From the NCBI GenBank assembly GCA_964523725.1, contig CAZGAU010000029.1, positions 1-40,909 of the forward strand: 40,909 bases of DNA, in the 5' to 3' direction. Below, piece after piece: positions 8,185 through 15,815 of the stretch. The notes beneath the pieces were generated by a model that searched no databases, had not been told where the DNA came from, and saw nothing but the letters and a program-made list of their open reading frames with translations. This DNA is from JADJNW01 sp964523725. GTDB taxonomy: Bacteria; Bacteroidota; Bacteroidia; Chitinophagales; Saprospiraceae. The translations under genes were made by a program, and so were the position numbers. Every line of letters begins with the position of its first letter. Within the stretch, counting starts at the first letter, position 1.

Positions 8185-9552
8185 GTGGATTTGAGAGAAG
8201 CGTTTTACCAACACAAAAAACGAGTCTTAGGACTTGTACGTACCAAATTTTTCACAGCAAGTATTATCGGATTATCGGCAGCCGCTTTCGGTTCCTTTCT
8301 TTACTGGAATTCCGATTCTTCCCGGACATTGCGTGCCTCCTTACTTCATAGCGAAACGGAAGCAGTCCAACTTAGCTCATTTCCGGTACATATTCCCACA
8401 ATGAAGTACGGCTTTGCCATCGATACTTTTCAGGTATTTGAAGGTAAAATAAAATCCGGTCAGTTTCTGGCGGATTTGCTGTTGGCTCAGCAAGTGGATT
8501 ATCCTTCGATCGAGCAAATTGTGGCAAATTGCAAAGACGTGTTCAAGGTCAATGAACTGCGTGTGGGTAACCCTTACACCATTCTGACCAAGGACAGCAC
8601 CGCTCGCGCTGATTATTTAATTTACGAACCCAGTATTTATGAATACGTTGTCTTCCATTTACAAGATGATTTAAAAGTTGAGCGCATCAAACGCCCAGTG
8701 ACTACCGAAGTAAAGTCCGCAGCCGGAGAAATCGAATCTTCGCTCTGGCAAGCCATGACCGATGCGGGCATGAGCTTTGAACTGGCAGACAAAATGGAAG
8801 ATGCCTTGCAATGGGCAGTGGATTTCCACCACCTGCAAAAGGGCGATCAGTTCAGACTGGTGTACGATCAAAACTTTGTGGAAGATCAGTTCGCTGGCGT
8901 GGGCAAAGTTTACGCGGCTACTTATAAAAATGCCAACAAGGAATTCTACGCGATTTATTACGAAAGTGAAGATGGCAAGATCAAAGGCTATTACGACCGC
9001 GAAGGCCGCCCGATGAAAAGCGCATTCCTGAAAGCACCGGTGAAGTACTCCCGGATTTCATCCTATTATAATTTGAATCGTTTCCACCCGATCTTGAAGC
9101 GCCGTCGCCCGCACTTCGGCACGGATTATGCAGCGCCTTATGGTACGCCCATTCTGGCGGTTGGAGACGGTGTTGTGACCGCAGCATCTTACACTAGTGG
9201 CAATGGTAATTATGTAAAACTCAAACATGACAAAACTTACGAAACGCAGTATCTGCATATGCAGAAATTTGCCAAAGGTATTCGGCCGGGCGTGCATGTG
9301 AGTCAAGGTCAAGTCATTGGTTATGTAGGTTCTACCGGTTTAGCGACAGGACCGCACGTTTGTTTCCGTTTTTGGCAGAATGGCAAGCAAGTGAACCATC
9401 TTCGCTTAAATTTCCCGAATCCGGAGCCTTTACCCAAGTCCGAAATGCCAAGATTTAGCGAAATCCGCGATCAATACTTAGCAAAATTGAATGTGGCTGA
9501 ATTTATCAAAGCGGAGGAAATTCAAACAGAAGAACCATCAGCGAATCCTTAA
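8185..9552 (+). CDS. M23 family zinc metallopeptidase (LytM/peptidoglycan hydrolase type)
   Basis: The 455-residue protein starts at GTG (no ATG exists after the preceding in-frame stop at 8122). One membrane segment at ~22-41 anchors it. Residues ~90-200 resemble the OapA/LysM-like domains that precede M23 in YebA-type proteins. The M23 domain spans ~305-415: His310 and Asp314 in HFGTD, His358 in YLHM, then GPHVC with His391 and Cys393. The usual last ligand is His (HLH), so Cys393 would be the third zinc ligand; I recall this HxC form in other Bacteroidota. Role: cutting peptide cross-links during wall growth or daughter separation. A strong terminator follows. Confidence 0.92.
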   Translation: MDLREAFYQHKKRVLGLVRTKFFTASIIGLSAAAFGSFLYWNSDSSRTLRASLLHSETEAVQLSSFPVHIPTMKYGFAIDTFQVFEGKIKSGQFLADLLLAQQVDYPSIEQIVANCKDVFKVNELRVGNPYTILTKDSTARADYLIYEPSIYEYVVFHLQDDLKVERIKRPVTTEVKSAAGEIESSLWQAMTDAGMSFELADKMEDALQWAVDFHHLQKGDQFRLVYDQNFVEDQFAGVGKVYAATYKNANKEFYAIYYESEDGKIKGYYDREGRPMKSAFLKAPVKYSRISSYYNLNRFHPILKRRRPHFGTDYAAPYGTPILAVGDGVVTAASYTSGNGNYVKLKHDKTYETQYLHMQKFAKGIRPGVHVSQGQVIGYVGSTGLATGPHVCFRFWQNGKQVNHLRLNFPNPEPLPKSEMPRFSEIRDQYLAKLNVAEFIKAEEIQTEEPSANP

Positions 9553-9587
9553 AAGATATAATTTTTTGCGATTTTTATTGCAACTTT

Positions 9588-9625
9588 ATAGCCCCGGGTT
9601 GAATGATCCGGGGCTATCATTTTAT
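9588..9625 (+). terminator. Rho-independent terminator after the M23 gene
   Basis: ATAGCCCCGG at 9588-9597 pairs perfectly with 9608-9617 (10 bp, loop of 10), followed by CATTTTAT. It separates the peptidase gene from gatC. Confidence 0.85.
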
Positions 9626-9710
9626 AGACCAAATGCCTGCGCCGATCCAAGATCAGCGTTACAAAATTCATTTCGACGATAAAATCGGGTCAAACATCTA
9701 AATATTTGCT

Positions 9711-10004
9711 ATGACGATAGATGAAAAACTAATTTCGAGACTTGAACATCTGGCACGCCTGGAATTGTCGGCAGAAGAAAGAAGCAGAATTACAAAAGAT
9801 TTGAACGACATTCTGGCGATGATGGAAAAAATGGAAGAGCTGGATACCACAAACGTAGAGCCGCTCATCTATGTGAATGAAGAAGTAAACGTACTGCGGG
9901 ATGATGCCATCAATCATCAGGTGAGCCGCGAAGAAGCGCTGCGCAATGCACCAAAGCAGGACAGCATTTACTTCAGAGTGCCAAAGGTGATAGATCTGAA
10001 ATAG
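9711..10004 (+). CDS. gatC: Asp-tRNA(Asn)/Glu-tRNA(Gln) amidotransferase subunit C
   Basis: GatC is the small chaperone-like subunit that stabilises GatA on GatB in the enzyme that converts misacylated Glu-tRNA(Gln) and Asp-tRNA(Asn). The 97 residues match the family in length and pattern: LARLELSAEE near the start, the ILAMMEKMEELDT helix, VEPL, LRDD and the C-terminal APKQDSIYFRVPKVI signature. gatA and gatB are not in the window, so the subunits are unlinked here. An AATATTTG box (one mismatch to TAnnTTTG) ends two bases before the ATG, suggesting a leaderless or very short-leader mRNA. The ABC ATPase gene follows after 45 bp in the same direction. Confidence 0.93.
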   Translation: MTIDEKLISRLEHLARLELSAEERSRITKDLNDILAMMEKMEELDTTNVEPLIYVNEEVNVLRDDAINHQVSREEALRNAPKQDSIYFRVPKVIDLK

Positions 10005-10049
10005 CGATCTCGACCAAAAACTTCAAACGTTAAACTTGAACTTAAAAAT

Positions 10050-10748
10050 ATGGAGCCAATTCTCGCTGTAAAAGAACTGAAGAAAACCTACATTATGGGG
10101 GCCACGAAAGTGCACGCCCTGCAATCCGTCACCCTCGACATTTACAAAAATGAATACGTTGCCCTGATGGGACCTTCCGGTTCGGGAAAATCGACCCTGA
10201 TGAACCTGCTTGGATGCCTCGATACGCCTACCAGCGGCGAATATTACCTCAATGGTACGAATGTAAGTACCATGACCGACAGCGAACTGGCGGAGGTACG
10301 AAACAAGGAAATTGGCTTTGTCTTTCAAACCTTTAACTTATTACCAAGACTATCCGCTTTGGAAAATGTGGCCCTGCCTCAAGTTTATGGCGGCGTGAGC
10401 AAATCTAAACGTCTGGATCGTGCTCGGGAAGTGCTGGAGGCTGTAGGATTAGGGGATCGCGTTGATCACAAACCCAATGAACTCTCCGGGGGTCAGCGTC
10501 AGCGCGTAGCTATTGCCAGAGCTTTGGTGAACAATCCTTCCATCATTTTGGCGGATGAACCGACCGGTAACCTCGACTCCAAAACTTCGGTGGAGATCAT
10601 GCATATTTTTGACGAACTGCACAAACTGGGCAATACGATTATTCTCGTGACCCACGAATCCGATATCGCTGCATATGCGCATCGCGTGGTGCGCCTGCGC
10701 GACGGTTTAGTCGAAAGCGACGTTAAAAATGAACGGATTATGAGTTAA
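10050..10748 (+). CDS. ABC transporter ATPase, LolD/MacB/FtsE type
   Basis: The 232-residue ATPase is complete: Walker A GPSGSGKST with Lys47, a Q-loop in FVFQTFNLLPRL, signature LSGGQ at 145-149, Walker B LADEPTG with Asp169 and Glu170, and the switch His in VTHE. The FQxFNLLP stretch and short length are typical of the LolD/MacB/FtsE group, which drive lipoprotein release, efflux or cell-division signalling rather than solute import. No permease gene is adjacent, so the partner must be encoded elsewhere. It probably shares a transcript with gatC and ends at the terminator at 10786. Confidence 0.9.
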   Translation: MEPILAVKELKKTYIMGATKVHALQSVTLDIYKNEYVALMGPSGSGKSTLMNLLGCLDTPTSGEYYLNGTNVSTMTDSELAEVRNKEIGFVFQTFNLLPRLSALENVALPQVYGGVSKSKRLDRAREVLEAVGLGDRVDHKPNELSGGQRQRVAIARALVNNPSIILADEPTGNLDSKTSVEIMHIFDELHKLGNTIILVTHESDIAAYAHRVVRLRDGLVESDVKNERIMS

Positions 10749-10785
10749 TTTTTTTCAATATATTTATCCTTTTTCATTCTTTCGC

Positions 10786-10809
10786 AGCCTCTTTCGGGAG
10801 GCTTTTTTT
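10786..10809 (+). terminator. Rho-independent terminator after the ABC ATPase gene
   Basis: AGCCTC at 10786-10791 pairs with GAGGCT at 10798-10803 (loop of 6), and the second arm runs into seven T (10803-10809). Confidence 0.85.
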
Positions 10810-10959
10810 ATTACATGGAACTATTTTGTATATCTCCATGATTAAAAATTTATTTCCATGCTCGCCGACTTCTGCCTTTTTTATTTGTTTCCAGGTAAAA
10901 CTGTTTTTATAATTGGTTGATTGAATGATTATATCAAATTTTCAAAATAACATTACATT

Positions 10960-11511
10960 ATGGCATCTAAAATTTATACAAAAACCGGTGATCTGGGTGA
11001 AACTTCTCTTTTTGGCGGTAAGCGCCTTCCCAAAAACCACCTGCGGATCGAAGCCTATGGCACCGTGGATGAGCTGAATTCCTGGATCGGGTTGGTACGC
11101 GATTCTATTGAACAAAACGAAATTCGAACCTTACTGAAACAAGTGCAGGATCGTTTATTTACGCTCGGTTCAAACCTGGCCAGCGATCCCGACAAGGATA
11201 TGATTACGCCAGATATTCAGGAAGCAGATATTGAAAAACTGGAACAAGCCATTGATGACATGAACGAAGTGCTGCCGCCGCTCAAGAATTTTATTTTACC
11301 CGGTGGGCATACGACAGTATCTTATTGCCATCTTGCCCGCTGCGTATGCCGCCGAGCCGAACGAAATGTGGTAGCGCTGGCGCAAAATGAAGCGGTGGAA
11401 AACATTATTATTCGGTATCTGAATCGTCTGTCGGATTACCTGTTCGTGCTGGCCAGAAAACTTGCGCAAGATTTGGGCGTAGAGGAAATAGCCTGGAAAC
11501 CGAGAGGGTGA
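10960..11511 (+). CDS. Cob(I)yrinic acid a,c-diamide adenosyltransferase, PduO type
   Basis: Transfers the adenosyl group of ATP to cob(I)alamin, forming coenzyme B12. The 183-residue protein has the PduO N-terminal ATP-binding segment (YTKTGDLGETSLFGG with the KTGD motif), the YGTVDELNS helix, the LPGG turn, and the CRRAERNV segment with the conserved Arg and Glu; it ends in the WKPRG tail common in bacterial members. No other cobalamin gene lies nearby, which fits an organism that salvages rather than makes the corrin. It stands alone between a terminator and the promoter of the next gene. Confidence 0.93.
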   Translation: MASKIYTKTGDLGETSLFGGKRLPKNHLRIEAYGTVDELNSWIGLVRDSIEQNEIRTLLKQVQDRLFTLGSNLASDPDKDMITPDIQEADIEKLEQAIDDMNEVLPPLKNFILPGGHTTVSYCHLARCVCRRAERNVVALAQNEAVENIIIRYLNRLSDYLFVLARKLAQDLGVEEIAWKPRG

Positions 11512-11549
11512 CATGGAGAGGGTATTGCAACAAGATCGCTGGTTATTTG

Positions 11550-11557
11550 TATATTTG
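11550..11557 (+). promoter_or_regulatory. -7 promoter box TATATTTG for the HD-domain gene
   Basis: An exact TAnnTTTG match ends six bases before the ATG at 11564, so the transcript would start at or beside the start codon. A TTG lies about 22 bases upstream as a partial -33 element. Confidence 0.55.
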
Positions 11558-11563
11558 TAAGCT

Positions 11564-13681
11564 ATGAGTAAATGGAAAGATATCACAATGCAGCTTCCAA
11601 ATGTCACTCGCTATCTGATGATACTGGGAGTGATTGTATTCATCAGCTTCTTGTTCCCTAATAATCTCCAGTTTAAGTATCAATTTGAAGCGGGGCAGGT
11701 CTGGCGATACGATGACGTGGTGGCGCCCTTTGATTTTGCAATCAAAAAGACCCAGGTTGAGATTGATTCCTCCATCGAACAGTTGAAATCGGAGTTTTCA
11801 CCTTATTATGAAATGAATACGACGATTGCCAAGGAGCAGAGGAAGCAATTTGCGGTCGCATTTGCCAGGCAACTCGAAGCATTCAAAGGTGATGACCAGT
11901 TTTCTGATGTAAAAAACCGGCCCGAGCGCTACCTGAATTACGGCAATGATTTCCTGGATCGGGTTTATAATCGGGGTATTATAGAGCTTTCTCCGGCGCA
12001 CGAGGGCAAAGGTAAAGATTTCGTTATCAACTTATTAGAAGGCAATACCACCCAACAACATACCCTGGAATACTTTTATACCGTGGCATCCGCAAAGTCA
12101 TTGCTGACAGATTCCCTGCCTTATAGTCGCTTGCAGGAGCCTGATTTTCTGTACCCTCTACTCGAAGAAGCGATTGTCCCTAATGTTTATTATAATGCGG
12201 ATATAACTTCCAAATTCCTGGGCGAAGCGCTGGCAAAACTATCGACCACCAAAGGTATGGTGCGACAGGGCGACACTATCGTTTCCCGTGGAAATGTGGT
12301 GAATGATGAAACCTACCAGCAACTGGTATCCCTAAAAGAACAATACGAACAGGATGTAACCACGCTCCGTTCCTACTGGACCGTATTCGCGGGTTATTTC
12401 CTGCTTACGCTGCTCATCGTCGGCATATTCACCGTTTACTTGTGGATGTTCTCTACCAAAGTTTTTCGCAAGCATAAAGAGCTGTTTTTCATACTCTTAT
12501 GGCTAATGGTGTACAGTTACCTGGTTTATGTGGTGGAGAATACCGAAGTGCTCAACGCATACATGATTCCTTTCTGTATTGTGCCGATTGTAATCCGAAC
12601 CTTTTACGATAATCAATTAGCAATTTTTTCTCATATTACGGTGGTGCTGATCGCTAGTTTTCTTTCGTCTTTGGGTTACGAATTCACGCTGCTGCAAATT
12701 CTGGCGGGTATTGTCGTATTGCTGAGTGATATCAATACACGCGACTGGTCGCGATTCTTCTCTTCGATGCTATACATTTTCCTGACGTATGCCATTGCGT
12801 TCCTGGGATTGTCGCTGATTCAGGAAGGCAGCTTCCAAACGATCGACTGGTCGGTGTTCACCGCTATCTTTATCAATTCTTTCCTGACCATGCTGGCTTA
12901 TCCGCTTATTCCTTTGCTGGAAAGGGTTTTCGGATTTACCTCTCATATCACCCTGATGGAACTGACGGATATGAACCGTCCGCTTCTCCGGGAATTAAGC
13001 ATTAAGGCACCAGGCACGCTCCAGCATTCGCTTCAGGTAGCAAATATGTCGGAAGTAGCCGCGCGCAGAGTCGGAGCAGATCCGCTGCTGGTCAAGGTTG
13101 GCGCATTGTATCATGACATTGGCAAAGCCAAGAATGCCCATTTTTTTGTTGAAAATCAAAACGGCGACAATCCACACCAAGACAAAACCGCGCTGGAAAG
13201 CGCCAAGATCATTATAGAACATGTAACCGAGGGCGTTGCCATGGGCAGAAAACACCGCTTGCCTTCGGTGATTATTGACTTTATTCGTACGCACCACGGC
13301 ACTACCCGGGTAGAATATTTCTACCGAAATTATGTCAACAACCACCCCGAAGAAGTCGTAAATGAAGAGGATTTTCGCTACCCTGGCCCTAAGCCGCGCA
13401 GCAAGGAAGAAACCATTCTAATGATGGCAGACAGCATCGAGGCGGCTTGTAAAAGCTTAAAAAACCCGACCGAAACCCAGATCAATGAAATGATCGACAA
13501 GATCGTGACAGGGAAAGTGACGATGGGTCAACTCGAAGACTCCAAGCTAACCTTCAGAGAGTTAGAGGTTTGCAAAAAGGAATTTAAAAAGTTGATGAAA
13601 TCGGTACACCACGCCCGCATAGAATATCCTGAAGAAAAGAAAAAAGATCAGACCGAAAAAGTTCCCACTGATAATAAATAA
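11564..13681 (+). CDS. Membrane HD-domain phosphohydrolase (7TMR-HDED / PgpH-like)
   Basis: The 705-residue protein has an N-terminal membrane segment (~12-30), an extracytoplasmic region (~35-270) as in 7TMR-HDED proteins, about seven membrane helices (~275-460), and a cytoplasmic HD domain. Metal ligands are intact: His488, the His517-Asp518 pair in YHDIGK, the His577/His578 region in RTHHG, and Asp623 in MADS. In Firmicutes the PgpH relatives hydrolyse cyclic di-AMP; that activity is likely but not shown here, and no diadenylate cyclase is in the window. The C-terminus is charged (Lys/Glu). It has its own promoter; the CDF gene follows 57 bp later and may be cotranscribed. Confidence 0.9.
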   Translation: MSKWKDITMQLPNVTRYLMILGVIVFISFLFPNNLQFKYQFEAGQVWRYDDVVAPFDFAIKKTQVEIDSSIEQLKSEFSPYYEMNTTIAKEQRKQFAVAFARQLEAFKGDDQFSDVKNRPERYLNYGNDFLDRVYNRGIIELSPAHEGKGKDFVINLLEGNTTQQHTLEYFYTVASAKSLLTDSLPYSRLQEPDFLYPLLEEAIVPNVYYNADITSKFLGEALAKLSTTKGMVRQGDTIVSRGNVVNDETYQQLVSLKEQYEQDVTTLRSYWTVFAGYFLLTLLIVGIFTVYLWMFSTKVFRKHKELFFILLWLMVYSYLVYVVENTEVLNAYMIPFCIVPIVIRTFYDNQLAIFSHITVVLIASFLSSLGYEFTLLQILAGIVVLLSDINTRDWSRFFSSMLYIFLTYAIAFLGLSLIQEGSFQTIDWSVFTAIFINSFLTMLAYPLIPLLERVFGFTSHITLMELTDMNRPLLRELSIKAPGTLQHSLQVANMSEVAARRVGADPLLVKVGALYHDIGKAKNAHFFVENQNGDNPHQDKTALESAKIIIEHVTEGVAMGRKHRLPSVIIDFIRTHHGTTRVEYFYRNYVNNHPEEVVNEEDFRYPGPKPRSKEETILMMADSIEAACKSLKNPTETQINEMIDKIVTGKVTMGQLEDSKLTFRELEVCKKEFKKLMKSVHHARIEYPEEKKKDQTEKVPTDNK

Positions 13682-13738
13682 TCAAATCTGTAGTTTTCAA
13701 TGGCAGTCGGCAGTTTTGCAATATTAAAATAGGAAGAG

Positions 13739-14749
13739 ATGCCTCATACGGTCGCCCCCCGGGCGCACGCTCGTAAAAATATTCGCTTTCAAACTCTGGC
13801 AATTGTGATAGGTCTGCTGCTGATGGGCGCTAAATTCTATGCCTGGTGGCTGACTCATTCCAATGCCATTCTCACCGATGCGCTGGAAAGCATTATCAAT
13901 GTATTGGCTGGCCTCTTTGCTTTGTATAGTTTGATACTGGCCATGAAACCACGCGATGAAAATCATCCCTATGGCCATGGCAAAATCGAATTTCTCTCTG
14001 CCGGTTTTGAGGGTGGTCTCATCTTTATCGCCGGGCTTATCATTATTGGCAAGGGTATTTACAACCTCATTTACCCGCAAACACTGGAAAAACTGGATGT
14101 AGGGATCATCCTTGTACTGATTTCCGGATTGATCAATTATTTACTCGGGCATTTCCTGGAACGCCAGGGCAAGTGGTCCAATTCTTTTATACTCGTGGCT
14201 GATGGCAAACATTTGAAATCGGATGCTTATTCTTCCGCAGGTTTGCTCGTGGGGCTTATACTGATTTATTTTACCAACATCACCTGGCTTGACAACCTCA
14301 CCGCTATCTTATTCGGTGGGATCATTTTATATACTGGTTTCAAATTGGTGCGTACCTCCGTCGCCGGCATTATGGATGAGGCTGATTATCAGCTGATTGA
14401 AAATATGGTAAAATTCCTGGATGAACATCGCCGCGACAATTGGATCGATGTGCACAATTTCCGGGTCATTAAATACGGCGCAACCCTGCATATCGATTGC
14501 CATCTCACGCTGCCCTGGTACTTCACGACCCGCCAGTCGCATGAAGAAGTGAAACTTTTCGAGGAGGTCATTGCACAAAATATGGGCTCACCCGTTGAAT
14601 TATTTGTACACGTGGATCCTTGCGAACCGCCCGGAAATTGTACCATTTGCCGAAAGGCAGACTGTGAAATGCGGCAGGCTGCGCTTCGAAATAATGTGCA
14701 ATGGACTCTGGCAAATATTATGAAAGACCAGAAACATCATCTGGAATAA
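13739..14749 (+). CDS. Cation diffusion facilitator (CDF) family metal transporter
   Basis: Proton-coupled efflux of divalent metals such as Zn, Fe or Mn. The 336-residue protein has about six membrane helices in residues 20-205, with the family motifs ILTDALES (Asp47), HPYGHGK (His76, His80) and the TM5 pair His158/Asp162, then a cytoplasmic dimerisation domain (~215-290). The C-terminal tail carries four cysteines, Cys295, Cys301, Cys304 and Cys309 (C-x5-C-x2-C-x4-C), in the segment PCEPPGNCTICRKADC. That looks like an added metal-binding site. The ion cannot be named from sequence. A purine-rich AGGAAGAG abuts the ATG. Confidence 0.92.
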   Translation: MPHTVAPRAHARKNIRFQTLAIVIGLLLMGAKFYAWWLTHSNAILTDALESIINVLAGLFALYSLILAMKPRDENHPYGHGKIEFLSAGFEGGLIFIAGLIIIGKGIYNLIYPQTLEKLDVGIILVLISGLINYLLGHFLERQGKWSNSFILVADGKHLKSDAYSSAGLLVGLILIYFTNITWLDNLTAILFGGIILYTGFKLVRTSVAGIMDEADYQLIENMVKFLDEHRRDNWIDVHNFRVIKYGATLHIDCHLTLPWYFTTRQSHEEVKLFEEVIAQNMGSPVELFVHVDPCEPPGNCTICRKADCEMRQAALRNNVQWTLANIMKDQKHHLE

Positions 14750-14801
14750 ATAAGTATGTAATAAAAATTATCCGCCGCACTGACGGAAGTCATAGCCTCA
14801 T

Positions 14802-14819
14802 ATAAGTTGAAAAACTTAT
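14802..14819. promoter_or_regulatory. Inverted repeat ATAAGTT-gaaa-AACTTAT upstream of the stress-protein gene
   Basis: A perfect 7-bp inverted repeat with a 4-bp centre lies 31 bases before the start of the universal stress protein gene. The position fits an operator or a leader hairpin. No named regulator site matches it. Confidence 0.4.
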
Positions 14820-14850
14820 CTTGTAAATAAATGAAAAGCTATATAAAGCC

Positions 14851-15815
14851 ATGATTAAAAATATATTAGTACCAACCGATTTCTCTGAAAATGCGAAGAA
14901 CGCTTACTTCTTTGCACGAGACTTAGCCAAAGCCATTGGCAGTGCCAGGGTAAAAGTAGTACATGTCTTTATGCCAAGTGTAGAGTCCGAATATCCCAAC
15001 TTCGTGCCGCCGGTAGCCGATTACCTGAAGATTCGGGAAGAAATGCTCAAGGATTTTATGCAAGCTGTTGCTCCTAACGAACAAGTGGATAATGATATTT
15101 TGATCGGATTTGCAGCGGATGAACTGGTTTCTGCTTCCAAAAATTACGATTTGATCGTGATGGGTACGACCGGCGCCGGAGGTATTCTGAATAAGCTGTT
15201 TGGCAGTGTTTCTGCCAATTGTGCGCAGCGAGCGCACTGTCCGGTGCTGCTGGTGCCAAAAGACGTCAAATTCACAGGTTTTCGGGAAATGCTGTACGCC
15301 AGTAATTATGAATCCGCCGACGATGAAGTCCTGGAAAAGCTGTTTACATTCAATAAGCCTTTCAATGCTACAGTGCACTTTGTACACGTGCGTGGAGATG
15401 ACAGTAATTTTGAGAAAACCAAGGAAGAAATTTTTGAAGAATTATTTGAAGATGGCGAGCCGCCATTCGGGTTTTATATGGCTGAAACTGATGCAGAATC
15501 TGTTTCTGAGGGCTTGAGCGATTACGCCCTTGCGCACAATATNNNNNNNNNNNNNNNNNNNNNNNNNNNNNNNNNNNNNNNNNNNNNNNNNNNNNNNNNN
15601 NNNNNNNNNNNNNNNNNNNNNNNNNNNNNNNNNNNNNNNNNNCTGATGCAGAATCTGTTTCTGAGGGCTTGAGCGATTACGCCCTTGCGCACAATATCGA
15701 ACTGGTAGCAATGGCGCATCGCCACCGCAGTTTCTGGGAAAATTTCTTTCATAAAAGCCAGACCAAACAGGTTGCCATGGCAACAAGGCTACCGCTAATT
15801 GTTTTTCACTGTTAA
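14851..15815 (+). CDS. Two-domain universal stress protein, interrupted by a scaffold gap
   Basis: N-terminal UspA domain (residues ~1-145) with the ATP-binding pattern G105-x2-G108-x9-G118-S119, followed by VLLVP; a second, degenerate Usp domain follows and ends in TRLPLIVFHC. In the given sequence the frame is cut by 100 N (15543-15642), and the 55 bases before the N are repeated exactly after them. Removing the N and one copy (155 bases) restores one open frame: the codon begun at 15541 is completed by base 15698, and 38 more codons lead to TAA at 15813-15815, giving 269 residues, the usual length for tandem Usp proteins. So this is an intact gene, not a pseudogene. It ends directly against the convergent glycosyltransferase gene. 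An inverted repeat precedes it. Confidence 0.88.
15488..15697. other. Assembly gap: 100 N flanked by the same 55-bp sequence
   Basis: 15488-15542 and 15643-15697 are identical, and the run of N between them is exactly 100, the customary placeholder length. The two contig ends therefore overlap by 55 bp and were not merged. Coordinates to the right are probably inflated by 155. Confidence 0.95.

Noticed and set aside
15543..15642. Frameshift or pseudogene in the stress-protein gene
   Set aside because: The break comes from 100 N plus a duplicated contig end; the merged sequence is in frame.
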